Source of the DNA: an uncultured Saprospirales bacterium
GTDB lineage: Bacteria > Bacteroidota > Bacteroidia > Chitinophagales > Saprospiraceae
DNA: 11,959 bases
Direction: 5' to 3'
NCBI GenBank assembly: GCA_937926355.1
Contig: CALAZP010000047.1
Location: 1 to 11,959 of the forward strand
In this document: piece after piece, positions 6,461 through 11,959 of the stretch
How the letters are laid out: every line of letters begins with the position of its first letter
Position numbering within the stretch: position 1 is the first letter of the stretch
The notes under the pieces: model-generated
Seen by the model: the letters and a program-made list of their open reading frames with translations, nothing else
What the model was told of the DNA's origin: nothing
Database searches by the model: none
Program-made: the position numbers and the translations under genes

Positions 6461-7937
6461 AAAACCAACTTTATCTATAAGCCAAATAATCAACATGAAC
6501 GTTGGTTTTTTTGGCATTCAATACAGTTTTGGACTTCAACAAAGTGCAGTCAACCCGATTTATGATATGTTAGGGGCCATGCCAGATGAGATTCCAATTC
6601 TCAATCTGGCAGGACCTATGACTGGGTTATTAATTCAACCCATTATTGGGGCATTGAGTGACAACACCTGGAGTCCTAAGTTTGGTAGAAGAAAACCCTA
6701 TTTTTTCATCGGGGCACTTTTTTGCAGCATCACTCTATTCATCTATCCCTTTAGCAGCTCTCTTTGGATGGCAGCGGGGTTGTTGTGGGTTTTGGATGCG
6801 GCTAATAATACCGCAATGGAACCTTATAGGGCCTTAATTGCAGACAAATTACCCAAAGAACAATTTGGAATAGGCTACCTTTCCCAAAGTTTTTTTACTG
6901 GCCTCGGTATCACCTTAGCCAACGTATCTCTTTTCGCTTTTCAAAAATTAGTTCCAGGTTCTTTAGGATCCTTACCTATCTGGGTATATGCATCCTTTTT
7001 CTTGGGTACCATTTGTAGCATAGGATCTGTTTTGTGGAGCATGTCTAAAACTGAAGAAATTCCTCCTTCGGAAGAAGAGCTCGTCAAACTAAAAGAACGA
7101 AATCAAGATTTGCCTCATCCAGCGATTCAATTTTTTCTTTCCATTTTTACTTCTTTGATTGCTTATAGTGTTTTTGCACTTTTACTCATTCCTTCTCTTT
7201 TCAAAAGAGGGCTTTTAAAATCAGTCCTTCGGAAAATGGAGGAGAGCTCTTGGACAAGGATAGCTTTTGCTCAAAACATTGAAATCGTCCATGCCATTTT
7301 CTACATGCCCAAAATTATGTGGAAACTAGCACTGGTTTACCTTTTTCAATGGTACGCCTTATTCTGTTATTGGCAAAATGCTGCCAAGAGTATCGCTTTA
7401 TCTATTTGGGATACTACCCCAATGGGCAATAAAGGATTGTTTGAAGAAGCTGTCGGATGGGCAGGGTTAGTTAATGGATGGTACAATATAGTTACTTTTT
7501 TATCAGCCTTCTTTCTTGTAGGGTGGGCTAAAAAATACAGTCCAAGGAATGTTCACTTTTACTGTTTATTATTAGCCGGGATGGGTTTGTTGTTTTTTCC
7601 CTTTATCAATAATAAATTTTTACTTTTTGTACCAATGACTGGATTTGGAATCGCTTGGGCATCTATGATGGGAGTCCCTTATTTGATGGTAGTCAATGAT
7701 ATTCCCAAGGATAGATATGGGGTGTACATGGGCATTATTAATATGATGATAGTAATTCCAATGATACTTCAAACCTTGACTTTTGGGTTTATATCTAGAA
7801 ATATTTTAGGGAATGATCCAAGGATGGCTATAGTTTTTGGAGGTATTCTTATGCTGATAGCTGGGTTGACTACTTTAACTATGAGCAAAAATAATCCAGG
7901 AGTGGAAGATTCAGGTACTTTAGCTAGTTCTCACTAA
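6456..7937 (+). CDS. MFS sugar:cation symporter of the GPH/SLC45 (sucrose/maltose transporter) type
   Basis: A 493-residue, 12-helix major facilitator protein. After MNVGFFGIQYSFGLQQSAVN (14-33) in helix 1, the loop between helices 2 and 3 holds the family motif GALSDNTWSPKFGRRKP (65-81), followed by DAANNTAMEPYRALIAD (114-130). These are hallmarks of the sucrose/maltose symporter branch (GPH family, SLC45-like). A long cytoplasmic loop sits near the middle (about residues 195-225), as usual. It is predicted to import a disaccharide with protons across the inner membrane. The GH13 amylosucrase-type gene starts only 13 bp downstream, so the likely substrate is the sugar that enzyme uses: sucrose is favoured, maltose or a related glucoside possible. 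A start-codon hairpin lies at its 5' end. Confidence 0.88.
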   Translation: MKKPTLSISQIINMNVGFFGIQYSFGLQQSAVNPIYDMLGAMPDEIPILNLAGPMTGLLIQPIIGALSDNTWSPKFGRRKPYFFIGALFCSITLFIYPFSSSLWMAAGLLWVLDAANNTAMEPYRALIADKLPKEQFGIGYLSQSFFTGLGITLANVSLFAFQKLVPGSLGSLPIWVYASFFLGTICSIGSVLWSMSKTEEIPPSEEELVKLKERNQDLPHPAIQFFLSIFTSLIAYSVFALLLIPSLFKRGLLKSVLRKMEESSWTRIAFAQNIEIVHAIFYMPKIMWKLALVYLFQWYALFCYWQNAAKSIALSIWDTTPMGNKGLFEEAVGWAGLVNGWYNIVTFLSAFFLVGWAKKYSPRNVHFYCLLLAGMGLLFFPFINNKFLLFVPMTGFGIAWASMMGVPYLMVVNDIPKDRYGVYMGIINMMIVIPMILQTLTFGFISRNILGNDPRMAIVFGGILMLIAGLTTLTMSKNNPGVEDSGTLASSH

Positions 7938-7950
7938 TCTCTAAATATTT

Positions 7951-9900
7951 ATGGAAGGGAACGACATCTATAAAGATATAGCTGAGGCAGTATATCAACG
8001 AAACGCTTCATTCACGGAGTCCAAGTTTCAAAAGGTATGGAAAGCAAAGCTGCCTGGTATAATTTCCCTTTTCGAACATTTATATGGTGTATTAGAAGAT
8101 AAAGGGGATTTGTTTGGTAAACTATTGGAAGTGGTTTTCGAAGGAAAAGTTAACCGACCAACCAAATGGAAACAACGTGATGAGCAAAAGGCTCAAAAGG
8201 GTATATGGTTTGCCGACCATAATTTGGTTGGCATGAGTATATACGTAGATCGATTTGCTGGTCAATTAGCAGCTATTCCTTCGCATTTAGATTATCTGGA
8301 ACATCTCGGAGTCAATGTTTTGCATTTAATGCCTTTATTTGAAAGTCCCCCTCACGAAAGCGATGGAGGCTATGCGGTATCCAATTTTAGAAAAATAAAT
8401 CCAAAGTTTGGGGATTTAGAAAATCTAAATGAACTTGTCCATGAAATGGAAGCAAAGGGAATGTATCTCATGCTGGATATAGTCCTCAACCATACTTCTC
8501 ATTTACACGAATGGGCGCAGAAGGCCAGACAAGGTGATTCCTATTATCAGAAATTTTTCTATTTCACTAATCGGGCAGCGGAGGTTAAGGAATATGAATC
8601 CTATATGCCCGAAGTGTTTCCTGAAAGTGCACCGGGTAATTTCACTTACTTACCAGAATTGAACCAATGGGTGATGACGGTTTTTCATCAATATCAATGG
8701 GATTTAAACTATGCGAATCCTTTGGTTTTGGCCGCAATGTTGGAAAATATATTTTTTTATGCCAATCTGGGAGTTGATATATTGAGATTAGACGCCCCAG
8801 CATTTATTTGGAAAGAGAAAGGAACAAATTGTCAAAATTTACCACAAGCCCATCAGATTTTGCAGTTAATAAGAAGTTGCGTGGATTTGGTAGCACCGGG
8901 TATGGCTTTGCTAGGAGAAGCAATTGTGGATCCTGGAAATATTATAAAATATTTTGGAACAGAGAAATATAAAGGCCAGGAGTGCCATTTTGCCTATAAC
9001 GCTACACAAATGGCTCTTCAATGGGATATGTTGGCTACAGGCGAAACTCAAGTGATGCTCAATGAACAAGAAGTATTAGGAAAAAAACCATTGGGAACGT
9101 CTTGGATAACTTACACCCGATGTCACGATGATATTGGTCTGGGCTATGAAGATCATTCTATCCAAAAAGCTGGAAAAGATCCTTTTTTACATCGACAATA
9201 TTTAAAAGATTACTATTCGGGAAATTTTCCAGGAAGCCAATCTAAAGGAGCTTTGTTTTCCGTTCATCCTCAAACTGGTGATGCTAGGATCAGCGGGAGT
9301 TTAGCATCCCTCTGTGGCCTGGAAAAAGCTATTGAAGAACACGATTACCCTGAAGTTCAAACAGCAATTGATAAAATTATTCTTATGCAAGCACACTCCT
9401 TCTTTACAGGTGGTTTGCCAATGCTGTTTTACGGAGATGAACTAGGGTATACCAATGACTACAGCTATTTGGATGATCCTTCAAAAAATTATGACAATCG
9501 TTGGATGCACCGGCCAATAATCAATTGGGAGAAAAATAAATTGGCGGAATTAACGGGTACAATAGAAAATCAAATTTTTGAGAAAACCCGGCAATTGCTT
9601 AAAATTAGAAAATCCAATCCTGTTTTTCATGATTACAGTAATATTCGATGGCATCATCAATTACCTAATGGAGTGGCAGGATTTGAAAGGTACCATGCTC
9701 AAAGTATAGCCTTTTGCTTGTTTAATTTCACTCCAGAGCAAAAAAACATCCCATCAGCTACTTTTACCAATCACCCTAACCCATTTTTTGATTTATGGTC
9801 TAATACAGTTTATCCCCCCAACCCAACTATAGATATTCCTTCTTTTTCGTTTTTAATACTGTTTTCATCGAAAAAATTAGTGGATAATGCTATTTTATAA
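7951..9900 (+). CDS. GH13 amylosucrase-like enzyme (GH13_4; amylosucrase or sucrose hydrolase)
   Basis: A 649-residue cytoplasmic enzyme with no signal peptide, close to the 636 residues of Neisseria polysaccharea amylosucrase. A helical N-terminal domain (1-80) precedes the TIM barrel starting at VGMSIYVDRFAG. Visible catalytic residues are D281 (nucleophile, RLDAPAFIW), E323 (acid/base, LLGEAIVDP) and D393 (TRCHDDIG). The diagnostic GTNCQNLPQAH after the nucleophile parallels GTSCENLPQAH of amylosucrase. D138 in SDGGYAVS and R517 in DNRWMHRP correspond to the salt-bridge pair that closes the -1 pocket and favours sucrose. Amylosucrase transfers glucose from sucrose onto an alpha-1,4-glucan and releases fructose; sucrose hydrolases of the same subfamily release glucose instead, and sequence alone does not separate them here. 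The upstream sugar symporter supports intracellular disaccharide use. Confidence 0.88.
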   Translation: MEGNDIYKDIAEAVYQRNASFTESKFQKVWKAKLPGIISLFEHLYGVLEDKGDLFGKLLEVVFEGKVNRPTKWKQRDEQKAQKGIWFADHNLVGMSIYVDRFAGQLAAIPSHLDYLEHLGVNVLHLMPLFESPPHESDGGYAVSNFRKINPKFGDLENLNELVHEMEAKGMYLMLDIVLNHTSHLHEWAQKARQGDSYYQKFFYFTNRAAEVKEYESYMPEVFPESAPGNFTYLPELNQWVMTVFHQYQWDLNYANPLVLAAMLENIFFYANLGVDILRLDAPAFIWKEKGTNCQNLPQAHQILQLIRSCVDLVAPGMALLGEAIVDPGNIIKYFGTEKYKGQECHFAYNATQMALQWDMLATGETQVMLNEQEVLGKKPLGTSWITYTRCHDDIGLGYEDHSIQKAGKDPFLHRQYLKDYYSGNFPGSQSKGALFSVHPQTGDARISGSLASLCGLEKAIEEHDYPEVQTAIDKIILMQAHSFFTGGLPMLFYGDELGYTNDYSYLDDPSKNYDNRWMHRPIINWEKNKLAELTGTIENQIFEKTRQLLKIRKSNPVFHDYSNIRWHHQLPNGVAGFERYHAQSIAFCLFNFTPEQKNIPSATFTNHPNPFFDLWSNTVYPPNPTIDIPSFSFLILFSSKKLVDNAIL

Positions 9901-9916
9901 TAGATTAATAATAAAA

Positions 9917-10843
9917 ATGAGCGAAAGCACCTTTCGGGCCTGCCGAAATTGTAAAACAGAGTTTGTAGGGAACTATTGTCCCCAATGTGGCCAAACCACT
10001 AAAGATTATGAAAGGCCATTACTTTCCTTGATTAGGGATTTATTGACTGATGTTTTCTCTTTTGATACTCGCTTTTGGAAGACCCTGTTAGCGACTTTTT
10101 TTATGCCTTCTCAACTGATTACCAATTATGTAGAGGGGAGGAATGTCAGGTATATGCCCCCTTTTAGGCTCTACCTTTTTATTAGTTTCATCTTTTTTAT
10201 TTTACTCAATACGGTTACCAAAAGGTTTTTCCAAGTCAATGAAAATATTGGAGGGCAAATGGAAAAAGCTACTTCAGTGTTGGATTCCATTCAGCAGCAA
10301 GCAGTAACGGATAGTTTGATTACAGATTCACTGGCCCTTTTAAACTTTGATAGTAATACCAACAGAGATGGTCTGCATTTAAGTATTGGCGGTGCGGAAA
10401 AAGAAATAAGCTCTGAGGAATTAGTTAAAAGGTTTAAGTCCATTTCAGAAAATCCTTCAGCTTATTTTGAAAAATTCACGAATTATATTTCCTGGTCCTT
10501 ATTCTTTTTGATGCCGATATTAGGGTTCCTTTTTTGGTTGTTTTTCCGAAGGAATAAAAAATTCTACATATCCCATTTCTTGTTTGCCTTAAACCAGCAT
10601 ACCGTATTATTCTTCTTGGCATCTGTGGTGATGATTGCGCAATTAATTGGTCCAGATACCATTAATCAAGGTATATGGAGTCTATTCCTTCTTCTGCCCA
10701 TCACGACAATTCTCGGTGCTGTTCAACTTTTCGGCAACGGCTGGCTTAGGACGATTTTTAAATTGATAATGACGGGAGTTTTTTACAGTATTTTGGTATT
10801 GATAGTTTCGGGAACCATTTTAATCATTGCATTTTTTACCTAA
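9917..10843 (+). CDS. DUF3667 membrane protein with N-terminal zinc ribbon
   Basis: A 308-residue protein counted from ATG 9917. The in-frame ATG at 9887 would overlap the preceding gene and adds only MLFYNRLIIK, so I prefer 9917, 16 bp after the preceding stop. A four-cysteine zinc ribbon (C9, C12, C21, C24; CRNC...CPQC) is followed by a conserved amphipathic section (LLTDVFSFDTRFWKTL) and the RNVRYMPPFRLYLFISF motif of DUF3667. About five membrane helices follow (near residues 83-100, 190-212, 217-243, 250-272 and 275-306). A mostly hydrophilic loop of some 85 residues lies between the first and second. The family is widespread in Bacteroidota and has no known function. It sits inside the transporter/amylosucrase operon, and the next gene begins 1 bp after its stop. 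Confidence 0.88.
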   Translation: MSESTFRACRNCKTEFVGNYCPQCGQTTKDYERPLLSLIRDLLTDVFSFDTRFWKTLLATFFMPSQLITNYVEGRNVRYMPPFRLYLFISFIFFILLNTVTKRFFQVNENIGGQMEKATSVLDSIQQQAVTDSLITDSLALLNFDSNTNRDGLHLSIGGAEKEISSEELVKRFKSISENPSAYFEKFTNYISWSLFFLMPILGFLFWLFFRRNKKFYISHFLFALNQHTVLFFLASVVMIAQLIGPDTINQGIWSLFLLLPITTILGAVQLFGNGWLRTIFKLIMTGVFYSILVLIVSGTILIIAFFT

Positions 10844-10844
10844 T

Positions 10845-11959
10845 ATGGATTTTACAGCAGCAGAAAGAGCGTCCTTATGGAAACAGGTGATTCAAAGTAT
10901 AGAACACCATACGAAAGCGGTAGGTAGTAGTGCCGTAGCGCCCCCATTGAATATAGAAGAAATTAGAAATTTTATTAAAGGGGAGAAAATGCCTTCGGCA
11001 AAAGAGGCCATCGAACATGTGGTTTTCGGAATGACGAAGTATATGTTGCATACTACGCATCCAGGGTATTTTGGACTATACAATCCAAAAGTAACTTTTG
11101 CAGGTATTTTGGGAGATACCCTCACTGCATCTTTTAATCCGCAGTTGGCCGCTTGGAGTCATTCACCCTTTGCTTTGGAAGTCGAACGATCACTCCTAAT
11201 TGCTTTTGGGAAGCGTTTTGGATATTCGGAATCTAAAATAGATGGTACCTTTTGCTCTGGTGGAGCTGAAGCCAATCATACCGCTTTGCTATGCGCTTTA
11301 AATCATCATTTCCCACCCTATGCTTCAGAGGGTTTATTGGCTATTCAAAAGCCAGTTGCAGTCTATTGTTCTGCCCAGGTTCATCATTCAATAACTAAAG
11401 CGGCTGGTGTATGCGGGTTGGGTTATCATTCAGTGCGGGAAATTCCAACCATAGACCTCCAAATGGATGTGGAGGCACTCGAAAAACAAATAATATTGGA
11501 TCAAGCTGCTGGAATTCATCCCTTAATGGTGGTCGCTACCATGGGAACTACAGGAACGGGGAATATTGATCCTATTGAATCCATCCATCAACTCAAAGAG
11601 AAATACGGTTTCTGGTTACACGCTGACGGTGCTTATGGTGGAGCATTGATCGTTAGCAAAACTTACAGTTCATTGCTCAAGGGAATTGGACTATCAGATT
11701 CTATAACTTTTGATGCGCACAAATGGCTATCAGTGCCTATGGGAGGAAGCTTGTTTATTACTCAACATTCCAATATTTTGAGTCAAACATTCAGTGTGCA
11801 AGCAGATTACATGCCAAAAGAAGCGCAAAAATTAGGTGTAGTGGACCCTTTCGCCCATAGTTTGCAGTGGTCTCGACGTTTCATTGGATTAAAATTGTAT
11901 ATGGCTCTTTTATTTTATGGTTGGGAAGGATTTGAGCAATTGGTGGATGGACAAATTGC
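10845..11959 (+). CDS. Group II PLP-dependent decarboxylase (aromatic-L-amino-acid/glutamate decarboxylase family), 3' truncated
   Basis: The reading frame is open from ATG 10845 to the end of the window (371 codons); a typical family member has about 450-500, so the C-terminal domain is missing. Visible landmarks are THPGYFGLYNP (71-81), TFCSGGAEANHTALL (135-149) for cofactor phosphate binding, AQVHHSITKAAG (177-188) with the His that stacks on the PLP ring (H181), VATMGTTGTGNIDPI (230-244), HADGAYGG (259-266) with D261 for the pyridine nitrogen, and SITFDAHKWLSVPMG (286-300) with the Schiff-base lysine K293. These place it in Pfam PF00282. The family decarboxylates aromatic or acidic amino acids, and some members are aldehyde synthases; the substrate cannot be read from this part. 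It starts 1 bp after the DUF3667 stop, so it is probably translated from the same mRNA. Confidence 0.9.
   Translation, partial: MDFTAAERASLWKQVIQSIEHHTKAVGSSAVAPPLNIEEIRNFIKGEKMPSAKEAIEHVVFGMTKYMLHTTHPGYFGLYNPKVTFAGILGDTLTASFNPQLAAWSHSPFALEVERSLLIAFGKRFGYSESKIDGTFCSGGAEANHTALLCALNHHFPPYASEGLLAIQKPVAVYCSAQVHHSITKAAGVCGLGYHSVREIPTIDLQMDVEALEKQIILDQAAGIHPLMVVATMGTTGTGNIDPIESIHQLKEKYGFWLHADGAYGGALIVSKTYSSLLKGIGLSDSITFDAHKWLSVPMGGSLFITQHSNILSQTFSVQADYMPKEAQKLGVVDPFAHSLQWSRRFIGLKLYMALLFYGWEGFEQLVDGQI

Noticed and set aside
9887..9916. Upstream ATG as start of the DUF3667 gene
   Set aside because: It would overlap the preceding gene and add ten residues not typical for the family; the zinc ribbon lies directly after ATG 9917.
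10875..11125. Two overlapping minus-strand open frames near the right end
   Set aside because: Both are antisense to the decarboxylase frame, which shows clear family motifs; their translations have no recognisable features.

Overview
The window is low-GC, AT-rich DNA from a member of the Bacteroidota, probably a Cytophagia-type (Cyclobacteriaceae-like) marine or polysaccharide-degrading bacterium. The clues are a C-terminal type IX secretion (T9SS) sorting domain, a head-GIN (DUF2807) protein, a DUF3667 protein, several lipoproteins with an LxxC-type signal, start codons without Shine-Dalgarno sequences, and the linkage of S1 sulfatase and GH16 glucanase genes. The genus assignment is inference. 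Every supported gene is on the + strand, and coding density is very high. I see no tRNA, rRNA, CRISPR array, insertion sequence or phage gene.

Left part (1-1626): the 3' half of an S1-family sulfatase whose start lies outside the window. It is followed 2 bp later by a secreted, T9SS-sorted protein with one CxxCH motif (choice-of-anchor V-like). A 134-bp gap (1627-1760) carries a strong hairpin whose T-tract faces the minus strand, and a possible promoter for the next operon.

Middle part (about 1788-4488): a tight three-gene unit. It contains (i) a protein with an extracytoplasmic Kelch-like propeller, one membrane helix and a C-terminal cytoplasmic winged-helix-like domain, which looks like a membrane-tethered one-component regulator; (ii) a 51-residue YqaE/Pmp3-family membrane peptide whose start codon overlaps the regulator's stop codon by 4 bp; and (iii) a lipoprotein with a Calx-beta domain and a GH16 catalytic domain of laminarinase (beta-1,3-glucanase) type. 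This is the most unusual local arrangement in the window. Two further cell-envelope genes follow: a serine beta-lactamase-fold hydrolase lipoprotein and a head-GIN protein with seven SGSG beta-helix repeats.

Right part (6456-11959): a close-packed operon. A GPH/SLC45-type sugar:cation symporter is followed by a cytoplasmic GH13 enzyme with amylosucrase (GH13_4) signatures, a zinc-ribbon DUF3667 membrane protein, and a group II PLP-dependent decarboxylase cut off by the window end. The first two genes suggest uptake of an intact disaccharide, probably sucrose, and its conversion in the cytoplasm. A 14-bp hairpin covers the start codon of the transporter gene and may control the operon's translation.

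Overall this is a glycan- and sugar-utilisation region: extracellular desulfation and beta-glucan cleavage, disaccharide import, and cytoplasmic glucan/sucrose chemistry, mixed with envelope proteins of unknown role.
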